From: Deltaproteobacteria bacterium HGW-Deltaproteobacteria-18
GTDB taxonomy: Bacteria; Desulfobacterota; Desulfovibrionia; Desulfovibrionales; Desulfomicrobiaceae
Direction of reading: 5' to 3'
DNA: 64,000 nt
NCBI GenBank assembly: GCA_002841885.1
Contig: PHBE01000006.1
Location: forward strand, 100,896-164,895
Each line of letters opens with the position of its first letter. Position 1 is the first letter of the stretch. Positions 1-8,180 of this stretch are shown here, one piece after another. The notes beneath the pieces are model-generated. The model saw nothing but the letters and a program-made list of their open reading frames with translations, was not told the DNA's origin and ran no database searches. Made by a program: the position numbers and the translations under genes.

Positions 1-1
1 C

Positions 2-448
2 CTGACCCTGCTCAAGGCCGAAAAAGAGGCAGGCAAGCCCAAGGCCGACCTGCTCATGCGTCATATCAAGCCCAGACTGGTCGCCTCCGTTGAAGAAATC
101 GAGCCTCGCACGCCATGGAACGACCAACCGGACTGCCTGAGCTGTCACGTGGACTTTGAACCGCCGCAAGATGCGCAGCCTTCAGCCTTCAACCAATGGG
201 TACGCGGACCGCAAGGGCTTTATCGCATGCGCACCGACGACGCGGGGCTCATGTGCGAATCCTGCCACGGCTCGACCCACGCCGAATATCCGGCCGCCAA
301 CGCGTTTCACCCGGATCTCGATGCGATCCAGCCGTTGCAGTACCAGGGCCACCCAGGCCCCATCGGGAGCAAGGGCAACTGCGCGGCTTGCCACACCGAG
401 GACATGTTCGACGAATTCCATCATCCCAACATTCTCAGACAGCTCTGA
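2..448 (+). CDS. multihaem cytochrome c, C-terminal part (5' end outside window)
   Basis: The reading frame is open from the first bases of the window, so the true start lies upstream. The visible 148 residues contain three CXXCH haem c attachment motifs (CLSCH, CESCH, CAACH) and extra His residues that could be distal ligands. This is typical of periplasmic electron-transfer cytochromes of sulfate reducers, where the protein is exported and haem is attached covalently. The subfamily cannot be fixed from the C-terminal part alone. A strong hairpin follows the stop codon, so this is the last gene of its transcript. Confidence 0.8.
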   Translation: MTLLKAEKEAGKPKADLLMRHIKPRLVASVEEIEPRTPWNDQPDCLSCHVDFEPPQDAQPSAFNQWVRGPQGLYRMRTDDAGLMCESCHGSTHAEYPAANAFHPDLDAIQPLQYQGHPGPIGSKGNCAACHTEDMFDEFHHPNILRQL

Positions 449-460
449 TTCCAGTCACCC

Positions 461-486
461 GGACCGGGGCCAAAATGCCCCGGTCC
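461..486 (+). terminator. hairpin terminator after the cytochrome gene
   Basis: Perfect 10-bp stem (461-470 with 477-486) and a 6-nt loop, 12 nt after the cytochrome stop, followed by a short pyrimidine-rich tract. Confidence 0.75.
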
Positions 487-704
487 TTCCATTTCGCAGC
501 CACCTGCGTCAGTTTCCCGGCCACACAACCTGCCGGCACGATCATCCCGAAGCCCCGCGCAAACGTTTTGTGCAACCAAATCATGACGGATGCTCCCAAT
601 TCCCAGAATTCACTTTACCATCACATGCCCTTGAGCTAGCCTCCACTTAGGGCTTGCATGGCAGGCCCATGTTCCGACACAGCCCCCAACACACGGAGAA
701 TCGC

Positions 705-956
705 ATGTCGTATCTGCCCTGTGTTGGATGTGGGTGGTGCTGTCTGCATGACCAGTGCACCGATTCCTCGCGCCGCCACGGCTATCTGCCTCGCTGTCCC
801 GAACTTTTCTGGAGCCATGAAGCAGGGCGCTACCTGTGCCTGACCATGCTCGAAGGCGAGTCCGGGGACGGAATCCGCCACAATCAACACGCCGGCGGAG
901 GATGCTGCGCACCCCTCAACTCCTGGCGACAGGACATTCGAAACCGGGACAAATGA
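705..956 (+). CDS. small Cys-rich protein, YkgJ-like CxxCxxCC cluster
   Basis: An 83-residue protein starting at the ATG preceded by a GGAGA ribosome site (695-699). A longer in-frame start at 654 has no such site. The N-terminus carries CVGCGWCC, resembling the CxxCGxCC cluster of the YkgJ/PF03692 family of putative Zn/Fe-chelating proteins, and more Cys residues follow (CTD, RCPE, LCL, GGCC). A metal-binding role is inferred from Cys content only. The gene ends 21 bp before the sensor kinase gene and could be co-transcribed with it. Confidence 0.6.
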   Translation: MSYLPCVGCGWCCLHDQCTDSSRRHGYLPRCPELFWSHEAGRYLCLTMLEGESGDGIRHNQHAGGGCCAPLNSWRQDIRNRDK

Positions 957-977
957 CCCGCATCTTTCGGACGGACC

Positions 978-2678
978 ATGATCCAATCCTCTCCAGTCAA
1001 AGACAACTCAGCCCGGACAAACAAAAGCATCACGTCTCCCCGTCTCATGAGCGGTCAATTGACCGTCCTGTCCATTCTGGTTGCCGTAGTGCCGCTCCTG
1101 TGCATCGCGACCCTGGGCTATGTTTTTTACGATGCTGCATACCGGGAAAAAACCCAGGTGCTCCTGGCTGAAAAGGCAATGAATTCGGTCCAGAACCTGG
1201 ACGGTTTTCTCGAAGAAAAGATCGCCAATCTCCGCCAGGAAACCGACTCGGCGTCCATAGCGGAGCTGTCGGACCCCGGCCATCTGCGCGCCCGTCTACA
1301 CTCCCTGCAAAACGCCTATCAGGGCGTCTTCCTGGGCCTTGATCTTGTCGACGCAAGCGGCACGATCATCGCCGGCACCGGGAACGAAAGTTCGCAGCCG
1401 GTCCCGGCCAAAGAGTCGTGGTTCGCGCAGGCCATAAGCCGCCCCCAGTTTGTCAGCAATCTGGCGCTATGCGAGACATACTGCTTCCTTGCCGTGCGCA
1501 TCACCTCCGAGCAGACGGCCTGGCTGCTGCGGGCCCACCTCGATCCGGACCTGATCCAGGCAAAGATCCGCCTCTTCCATCCCGGAGGAACCGGAGGCGC
1601 ATTTTTCCTGGACCGCCAGGGCGCATACAGCGCTGCCAGCGGCGCCGAACCGGACAGCCGGGAAACAACGCTATTGCTTGCCCAGCAAATTTTCCCCGAA
1701 GGCAGGCCCGTGGTCCTGGAAGCCAAGGACGCCAGCGGCCAGACCAATCTCTACGGCTGCGCGCCGCTGCGAACCACTGGCAACATCCTGGCCATCCGCC
1801 AGCCCAAGGATCAGCTGCTGCAACCGCTGCACAAAGCCCGCCTGCTGGCCCTGGCCATCATCATCGCCGGGTGCATCGGCGTCATCATTACCGCGCTGGC
1901 CTTGGCCAAGCGAACGGAGCAGCGCCTGCTAAAAGCCGAACGGGAACTGCAGCAGATGCAAAAGCAGGTCATGGATGCGGGCAAACTGGCCGCCATCGGG
2001 GAGCTTGCGGCCGGTGTCGCGCACGAGATCAACAATCCCCTGGCCATCATGATGGAGAACGCGGGCTGGATCCAGGACCTGCTCAAATCGGACGACCCGC
2101 ACAGCCAGGAGAACACCGAGGAAATCTTTTCGTCCCTGCTGACCATCACCACCCAGGGACATCGCTGCCGGGAGATCACGCACAAGCTGCTCAGCTTCGC
2201 GCGCAAGGCCGACACCACGACAAAGGTGGTGCATATCAACTCGCTGCTGGAGGACATTGCCGGATTCGCGCGGCAAAAGGCCAAATACCGGGACGTGGAA
2301 ATCAGGCTGGCCCTTGATCCCAAGGTGGGGGAAGTCGAGAGTTCACCCACCGAAATTCAGCAGATCATACTGAACCTCGTCAACAATGCCATCGACGCCA
2401 TCGAGAAGGACAACGGGCTGGTGCAATTGCGTTCCTCCCACGAAGACAGCTTCGTGCGCATCGATGTCGAGGACAATGGACAGGGCATCCCCGAAGATAT
2501 CCTGCCGAACATTTTCGAACCGTTTTTCACCACCAAGGCTGCCGGCAAGGGCACCGGCCTTGGACTGTCCATTTGCCGGGACCTGCTCTCGAAAATGGGC
2601 GGCTCCATCAGCGTGGAGTCCACTTCGGGCCAGGGTTGCGTTTTTCATGTCCGCCTGCCTGCGAGTTCCCCAAAATGA
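978..2678 (+). CDS. membrane sensor histidine kinase
   Basis: A 566-residue kinase. One membrane segment lies near residues 31-53, followed by a ~230-residue periplasmic region of Cache-like size, and a second segment near 283-305. The cytoplasmic part has a HisKA domain with the H-box GVAHEINNP, an N-box NLVNNAID, and the ATP-lid motifs DNGQGIP and GTGLGLSI of a HATPase_c domain. No response regulator is adjacent, and the next gene is a type II/IV secretion ATPase. The protein probably phosphorylates a regulator encoded elsewhere; the ligand is unknown. Confidence 0.88.
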   Translation: MIQSSPVKDNSARTNKSITSPRLMSGQLTVLSILVAVVPLLCIATLGYVFYDAAYREKTQVLLAEKAMNSVQNLDGFLEEKIANLRQETDSASIAELSDPGHLRARLHSLQNAYQGVFLGLDLVDASGTIIAGTGNESSQPVPAKESWFAQAISRPQFVSNLALCETYCFLAVRITSEQTAWLLRAHLDPDLIQAKIRLFHPGGTGGAFFLDRQGAYSAASGAEPDSRETTLLLAQQIFPEGRPVVLEAKDASGQTNLYGCAPLRTTGNILAIRQPKDQLLQPLHKARLLALAIIIAGCIGVIITALALAKRTEQRLLKAERELQQMQKQVMDAGKLAAIGELAAGVAHEINNPLAIMMENAGWIQDLLKSDDPHSQENTEEIFSSLLTITTQGHRCREITHKLLSFARKADTTTKVVHINSLLEDIAGFARQKAKYRDVEIRLALDPKVGEVESSPTEIQQIILNLVNNAIDAIEKDNGLVQLRSSHEDSFVRIDVEDNGQGIPEDILPNIFEPFFTTKAAGKGTGLGLSICRDLLSKMGGSISVESTSGQGCVFHVRLPASSPK

Positions 2679-2780
2679 ATTCCACGTCTGACAAAAGAGA
2701 GTTGCCTGCTCAATTTGACTCCATAATTTTCTCTCTGTAAGACCTTGTCGCTACTGATCAACTCTCACCGTGGAGCCCCG

Positions 2781-4661
2781 ATGCCGAAGGATAATCCCAA
2801 GACCAGCGAACCAACTACCCACGGCGAACTCATTGGCATACTCATCAAGGAAGGACTCCTCACGGACGCGCAGGCGCTCCACGCCTCACGGCTGCGCAAA
2901 AAACTCGTCCGTCCCAAGCCCCTGCTCGAAATCGTCAAGGAACTCGGGTATGTAACCGGGGACCAGGTTACCGCAGCCATCCGCAAGAACAAGCTGTCCA
3001 TGCGCATCGGCAGCCTGCTCCTTGAGCTCGGGCTGATCAGCGAGGCGGATCTTGAAGCCGCCTTTCAGATACAGCGTACCAGCAAGACCCCGCAGAAGCT
3101 GGGCGAAGTCCTGGTCAACAATAATTTCATCAAGGAATTCAAGCTCCTTGAAGCACTTTCCTTGCAGCTTGGCTACCCATTCGTGGATCCCAGATTCACA
3201 AACCTCGACATCTCCCTTCTGCACCAGATTCCGGTCACGTACCGGAACAAGGCGAGCTATGTGCCCATTGAAAGGCAGGAGCACCAGGTCGTCGTGGCTT
3301 TTGCCAATGTCCTGGACCTGGACGACCAGGAAGAGGCGCGCACCATCTTTCCAGAAGGCATCCTGCCGGCCATCGCCACGCGCGAATCCATCGTCGAGAC
3401 CTACCAGCGCTTCGAGCGCGGCTCTCAGAACAAGGAATCCGTTGATGACGATTCGGCCTCGGGCATCGTGGAGCGCATCATCCTTGACGCCATCGACCTC
3501 GATGTCAGCGACATCCACATGGAGCCCCTCCCGGACCGTCTGCGCATCCGCTTCCGGCGCGACGGGGTGCTCGAACCCTACAAGGACTTCCCGCGCGAGA
3601 TAATCCCCAACATCTCGAGCCGCATCAAGATCATGTGCAAGGCGGACATCGCCGAAAAGCGCCGGCACCAGGGCGGGCGCATCCTGTTCGAATACCCCGG
3701 CGGCGAACTGGACATGCGGGCCTCCTTCTATGTGACCATCCACGGCGAGGCCATCGTGCTGCGGCTTTTGAACCGCCAGGGCAACCTCATCGACATCACT
3801 GGCATCGGGATGTACCCGAAGATACTCAAGCGCTTTCTCGACGGGGCGCTGTCCCGGCCGAGCGGCGTAGTGATCATCACCGGCCCCACGGGCTCGGGCA
3901 AGACGACCACGGTCTACAGCTGCATTCACCACCTGAATACCCCGCTCCTGTCCATCATCACCGCCGAAGAGCCGGTGGAATACGTCATCCCGGGCATCTC
4001 CCAGTGCTCCATCGACCCCAAGATCAACCTGACCTTCGAGGAGACCCTGCGCCACATCGTGCGCCAGGACCCGGATGTCATCCTCATCGGCGAGATCCGC
4101 GACAACTATTCGGCCGAGGTGGCCGTGCAGGCAGCCCTGACCGGGCACAAGGTCCTGACCACCTTCCACACCGAAGACTCCATCGGCGGCCTGATCCGGC
4201 TCATGAACATGGACATCGAGGCTTTCCTCATCTCCTCCACCGTGGTCAGCGTGGTCGCCCAGCGACTCCTGCGGCGCATCTGTCCGGAGTGCTCCCAGCC
4301 GTACAAGCCGAGCCCGGGCGAGCTGCAGCTTTTCGGCTACACGCAGACCTCGATCCAGGGCTCCAATTTTCGCAAGGGCGCGGGCTGTTCCCACTGCCGT
4401 TACACGGGCTACCGGGGCCGCATCGCGGTGTTCGAACTGCTCATTCTCGATGAAATGGTCCGCGCCGCCATCCTTGAACGGCGGACCAGCTTCGACATCC
4501 GCAAGATCGCCCTGGAGAGCGCGGGGCTTGTGACACTTTTCGAAGAAGGTCTGGTCAAGGCCGCCGAAGGCCTCACCACCCTGGAAGAGGTCATGCGCTG
4601 CCTGCCTCTTGTTCTCAAACCACGCCCTCTGGAAGAAACCCGCCGCCTGCTCGGAGTTTAG
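2781..4661 (+). CDS. GspE/PilB-type secretion or pilus assembly ATPase
   Basis: A 626-residue protein. The ATG at 2781 has a GGAG site 7 nt upstream; an in-frame TTG at 2745 does not. The N-terminal ~170 residues resemble the MshEN/T2SSE_N domains that in relatives can bind c-di-GMP. The motor domain contains Walker A GPTGSGKTT (residues 368-376), a Walker B region ending LIGEIRD, and a zinc-type CPEC...CSHC pair near the C-terminus. It should be the cytoplasmic hexameric ATPase that drives type II secretion or type IV pilus assembly. No other pilus or secretion genes are nearby, so it is an orphan motor. The HDOD gene starts 2 nt downstream, suggesting an operon. Confidence 0.9.
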   Translation: MPKDNPKTSEPTTHGELIGILIKEGLLTDAQALHASRLRKKLVRPKPLLEIVKELGYVTGDQVTAAIRKNKLSMRIGSLLLELGLISEADLEAAFQIQRTSKTPQKLGEVLVNNNFIKEFKLLEALSLQLGYPFVDPRFTNLDISLLHQIPVTYRNKASYVPIERQEHQVVVAFANVLDLDDQEEARTIFPEGILPAIATRESIVETYQRFERGSQNKESVDDDSASGIVERIILDAIDLDVSDIHMEPLPDRLRIRFRRDGVLEPYKDFPREIIPNISSRIKIMCKADIAEKRRHQGGRILFEYPGGELDMRASFYVTIHGEAIVLRLLNRQGNLIDITGIGMYPKILKRFLDGALSRPSGVVIITGPTGSGKTTTVYSCIHHLNTPLLSIITAEEPVEYVIPGISQCSIDPKINLTFEETLRHIVRQDPDVILIGEIRDNYSAEVAVQAALTGHKVLTTFHTEDSIGGLIRLMNMDIEAFLISSTVVSVVAQRLLRRICPECSQPYKPSPGELQLFGYTQTSIQGSNFRKGAGCSHCRYTGYRGRIAVFELLILDEMVRAAILERRTSFDIRKIALESAGLVTLFEEGLVKAAEGLTTLEEVMRCLPLVLKPRPLEETRRLLGV

Positions 4662-4663
4662 CA

Positions 4664-5515
4664 ATGAACGAGGCCAAGTCTTTTATCGAAATCCTCATGG
4701 AGCATGTGAACTCGGACAAGGCGCAGCTCCCGCCGTTCAATCGCACAGGCCTTGCCATCCAGCAGGAGATGGCAAAGCCGGATCCGGACATGCAGATCAT
4801 CGAAAAACAGATCCTGCGCGATCCGGCCATAGCCGGTCAGCTCCTCAAGGTGGCGAACTCGTCCTTTTACCGGGGCATGATCGAAGTGACCACGGTCAGA
4901 AACGCCATGGTCCGCCTCGGCCTGGCGGAGGTCTCCAACCTGGTCACCCTGCTGACCCAGAAACAGTCCTTCAGCACCCAGGATTCCTTTATCCGCGAAT
5001 ACATGGATCAACTCTGGATCCACTCCGTGGCCTGCGCCCTTGGCGCAAAATGGATCGCCAAGGAATGCCGGCTGCCGAGCAAGATGAACGAGGCTTTTTT
5101 CGCAGGTCTCCTGCACGACATCGGCAAGGCCTTCCTGCTCATGGCCATCGCCGACCTGAAAAAAAGCGGGCAGCTGGGCGAGACAGTTCCGCAGTCCTTC
5201 ATCCAGGAAGTCCTCGAAACCCAGCACCAAAGCATCGGCGCGCAACTGCTCAAGACCTGGAATCTGCCTGAAATCTACTGCGCCGTGGCCGAAAACCATC
5301 ATGACGAGAACATGGACGGCCGGGACATCGTGTTGCTCATAGTCAGCCTGGCCAACAAGGTCCTGGCCAAGGCCGGAATCGGGCTCATGCACACCCCGGA
5401 CATCGACCTGGCGACCAGCCCCGAAGCGATCCAGTTGGACCTTTCCGAGATCAAGGTCGCCGAACTGGAACTTACCATGGAAGATTACGTGGAGTTTGTA
5501 GGGGAAGTGGCCTGA
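4664..5515 (+). CDS. HDOD-domain signalling protein
   Basis: A 283-residue protein with the HDOD fold: an N-terminal helical region with LLKVANSSFYRG, a central HDIGKAF motif, and a C-terminal NHH/LANK region. HDOD proteins are HD-superfamily relatives that usually lack full phosphohydrolase residues and act as signalling scaffolds, often beside c-di-GMP or pilus components. Here the gene begins 2 nt after the GspE/PilB-type ATPase stop codon, so the two are probably co-translated and functionally linked. A strong hairpin follows the stop. Confidence 0.85.
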   Translation: MNEAKSFIEILMEHVNSDKAQLPPFNRTGLAIQQEMAKPDPDMQIIEKQILRDPAIAGQLLKVANSSFYRGMIEVTTVRNAMVRLGLAEVSNLVTLLTQKQSFSTQDSFIREYMDQLWIHSVACALGAKWIAKECRLPSKMNEAFFAGLLHDIGKAFLLMAIADLKKSGQLGETVPQSFIQEVLETQHQSIGAQLLKTWNLPEIYCAVAENHHDENMDGRDIVLLIVSLANKVLAKAGIGLMHTPDIDLATSPEAIQLDLSEIKVAELELTMEDYVEFVGEVA

Positions 5516-5555
5516 ACCATCCGGCGATGTTGCGCTGTCCGAACGCCTGAAACGT

Positions 5556-5587
5556 ACGAGGGCCGGTTCGCCTGAACCGGCCCTCGT
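5556..5587. terminator. bidirectional hairpin between convergent genes
   Basis: Perfect 14-bp stem (5556-5569 with 5574-5587) around a 4-nt loop, between the HDOD gene (+) and the DUF2207 gene (-). Suited to terminate both. Confidence 0.8.
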
Positions 5588-5607
5588 GCGTTTCTCATGT
5601 CATGAAA

Positions 5608-7488
5608 TCACCATCCGCCCCCGCCGCCTCCACCGCCGCCTCCGCCGGACGAGCCGCCTCCGCCCATGCCCGAGGAACTGCCCGGCGCTGACGAGGCCGA
5701 GGATATGGCGGACTCCATGCCCCGCCCAAGGCCCGAAGCGAACAGGCCCGGATGCATGCTGTTCCAGCGTCGGCCTTCATACCAGCCCGGATCGTATCCG
5801 GCCCGCTCCAGCAGACCCGCAAAACGCTCTCCCCACTGATTTTCAACCCCAAGCGCCATGGCGTAGGGCAGGAACTTCTCAAACAGCTCGGGAGTCTCAT
5901 CGGGAGGATGAATGAAGTTCAATCGGTCCTCTTCGGCCACGGAGAGGTAAAGCCTGAAGCCCTCAATCTCGTCCAGGGTCAGACGGCCGATACGAGTCGG
6001 CGCTTTCAGAAGCTCATAGAAAAGCGCATTCATGAAAATCATGCCCCCAAACCCCAGCACCGCCGCAACCCCCAACTGGCTGGACAGAAGCCACAATCCA
6101 ACCGCCTCACCGCCCAGAAAAGGCAATGTAAAGACGGACAGAAACAGGGCCGAGGCCTTGCCCCGGACACCTCCTCCCTGCCACGCGACAACTACCTGGC
6201 GCACCAGCATGAAGCAGCCGAAAGTCCAGAACGTCAGCCACACGCAGATGAAGAGTGCTCCTGGCGGAACGGAGGCGCTCAAGACCATGCCCGCCACCGA
6301 GGCCAGGGTGATGCCTACCCCCGGCGCAAGCCAGCCCGTGTTGGTCAGGAAATAATTGGAGGACAGTTCCTTGCCGAGCTTGTTCTTCATGGCCCGCCGG
6401 GCCCCGCTGACCACCTTGTGGTTCACGTTTTCAAGCTCGATGACTGTTCCGGCCCTGCGCAATTCGTCCCAGGCCGCCCGCTCCCCCTCAGAGAGGCCTG
6501 CCGGAGGATGGTCGGCCAGCGTCAGGCGCATCTTCGAATTGTCCCCGATCCTCAGCGCCCCCTTGACCGCCATGTTGACCACGCCTGCGCTGAAAGCCGT
6601 GTTGTCGAACTTCATGCGCGTCAGCATGCGCACCATGGCCGGGGAAAAACCGCGCGGCGGAGCAAAGCGTGGAATGATCACGCCCTTGGCCGGGTCGCGC
6701 CCGACCTTCATCCAGGCCAGCACGTAATAGATGCCGAGCAAAAAGGTCCCGAGGCCCGCAAAAAGCAATCCCCCGCTCTCGTTCAGAACCTGCGTCGCCT
6801 GCTCCGTGGCAGAGGGAGGAGTCACAATACCCTTGGGCCAGGATACGGCTATGGTCAGCCCCTCACCGGGAGCGAATGGCCGCGAGGACGCGAAGGTAAC
6901 CACCTGCCGGCCGCTGACCGGAAACGTCCAGCTGTCCGTGCTGCCCATGGGCCCTTCGTAGGCCACGGCCTCAAGGGCCCGGGCCTCGCCCGGCAGGCGC
7001 ACCTCGCAACTGACCCGGTCCAGGGGCAGCCGCCAGCCGTTGCCGTTGACGTTCCAGTAGAGCTCGTCATGCTCCTCGAAAAAACCCAATTGCCGGGTGG
7101 TGCGGTAGATGAGGGTATAGGAATATCGCCCCGGCTGCAGAAAGACATCCTTGCTGCCTACATAAATGGCCACCCCGTTGGACTTGTTCTCGGTGTGGTA
7201 GGGCTCTGTCACGCCGTCACGCTTCACGTCCAGAAGCGTGAATCCGACACGCACCGTGTTTCCATCCCGCCCGGTATAACGCGTGGGAAACTCGCGCACG
7301 ATCCCGCGTTTGATCTGCTCCCCGGCAGCCTGGACGGTAATGGTCTCCGTAACCACCATGGAGCCGTCCGGATCGATGAGCACCAATGATGAAAAATCAA
7401 GAATCCGCTCGGTCTGGGCGGACAGGGGCGCGCATGAAAGCAGCGTGAGCAGCGCGGCCAGGAGTACCCGTGTTCGCAGGCCCGCCAC
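5608..7488 (-). CDS. DUF2207-type (YciQ-like) membrane protein
   Basis: A 626-residue protein. The start chosen is the GTG at 7488, directly after the lemA stop, with a GGAG ribosome site inside the last lemA codons. It gives a clean signal peptide (LLAALLTLLSCAPLSAQ). A longer frame from 7563 would overlap lemA by 74 nt. A ~200-residue secreted N-terminal domain precedes several membrane segments (around residues 225-245, 400-470), then a cytoplasmic region and an extreme Gly-rich C-terminus. DUF2207 proteins are often encoded beside lemA; their role at the envelope is poorly defined. The overlap suggests translational coupling to lemA. Confidence 0.85.
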   Translation of the reverse strand: MAGLRTRVLLAALLTLLSCAPLSAQTERILDFSSLVLIDPDGSMVVTETITVQAAGEQIKRGIVREFPTRYTGRDGNTVRVGFTLLDVKRDGVTEPYHTENKSNGVAIYVGSKDVFLQPGRYSYTLIYRTTRQLGFFEEHDELYWNVNGNGWRLPLDRVSCEVRLPGEARALEAVAYEGPMGSTDSWTFPVSGRQVVTFASSRPFAPGEGLTIAVSWPKGIVTPPSATEQATQVLNESGGLLFAGLGTFLLGIYYVLAWMKVGRDPAKGVIIPRFAPPRGFSPAMVRMLTRMKFDNTAFSAGVVNMAVKGALRIGDNSKMRLTLADHPPAGLSEGERAAWDELRRAGTVIELENVNHKVVSGARRAMKNKLGKELSSNYFLTNTGWLAPGVGITLASVAGMVLSASVPPGALFICVWLTFWTFGCFMLVRQVVVAWQGGGVRGKASALFLSVFTLPFLGGEAVGLWLLSSQLGVAAVLGFGGMIFMNALFYELLKAPTRIGRLTLDEIEGFRLYLSVAEEDRLNFIHPPDETPELFEKFLPYAMALGVENQWGERFAGLLERAGYDPGWYEGRRWNSMHPGLFASGLGRGMESAISSASSAPGSSSGMGGGGSSGGGGGGGGGGGW

Positions 7489-7489
7489 C

Positions 7490-8044
7490 CTAAAACTCCA
7501 CCTTGGGCACGGCCCGTTCCGAGGGGCTTTCCAGCTCGAAGAATTCGGCCTTTTCAAAACCAAAACGCCCGGCGATCAGATTGGAGGGAAAGGACTCCAC
7601 TGCGATGTTCAGATTCCGCACTGCGCCGTTGTAATAGCGTCGGGCGAGCTGCACCTGCTCTTCTATCTCGCTGAGGGAAGCCTGCAACTGGGCGAAATTG
7701 GCGTTGGCCTTGAGGTCGGGATAGTTCTCGGCCAGGGCGAAAAGCTTGCCCAGCGCAGCCCCCAGAAGCCCCTGTGCCTGGGCCGTCTCGCCCACGCCCT
7801 GCGCGTTCTGAGCCACCCCGCGCAATCGGATGACCTCTTCCAGAGTGCCTTTCTCGTGCTCGGCGTACCCCTTTACCGTGGACACGAGGTTGGGAATCAG
7901 ATCCGTGCGCCGCTTGAGCTGCACGTCGATCCCGCTCCAGGCTTCCTGCACCATGTTGCGCATGCGCACCAGGCTGTTGTAGAGGAGGATGACCCACAGT
8001 AGAATGGCGACAGCCAAGGCGAGCAGGACAAGAAAAACGATCAT
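7490..8044 (-). CDS. lemA: LemA family protein
   Basis: A 184-residue protein with one N-terminal membrane segment (residues ~1-22) followed by a helical domain. The typical LemA pattern is visible: YNSLVRMRNMVQEAWSGID, KRRTDLIPNLV and YPDLKAN. LemA proteins are anchored in the inner membrane with the helical part outside; the molecular function is unsettled. The gene is the first of a two-gene unit with the DUF2207 gene, a pairing seen widely in bacteria. Confidence 0.92.
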   Translation of the reverse strand: MIVFLVLLALAVAILLWVILLYNSLVRMRNMVQEAWSGIDVQLKRRTDLIPNLVSTVKGYAEHEKGTLEEVIRLRGVAQNAQGVGETAQAQGLLGAALGKLFALAENYPDLKANANFAQLQASLSEIEEQVQLARRYYNGAVRNLNIAVESFPSNLIAGRFGFEKAEFFELESPSERAVPKVEF

Positions 8045-8180
8045 GATTCCTCCATGGTAGTATGTGTATGCACGTCATTTAGAGCAAAGTACGTCTGTTG
8101 AAAAGCGATGCCTTGCTTTTTGATCCGATCCTTGCCTATGCAGGGAATCCAACATTCATCTTCACGCGCGCGAGGTTCTC

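Noticed and set aside
156..650. Overlapping plus-strand frames at the end of the cytochrome gene
   Set aside because: They run through the CXXCH-coding sequence and the terminator in other frames, with no motifs.
2886..4664. Long open frame opposite the GspE/PilB-type ATPase (592 codons, minus strand)
   Set aside because: A shadow of a high-GC gene. The plus-strand product has clear Walker and zinc motifs while the reverse product has none.
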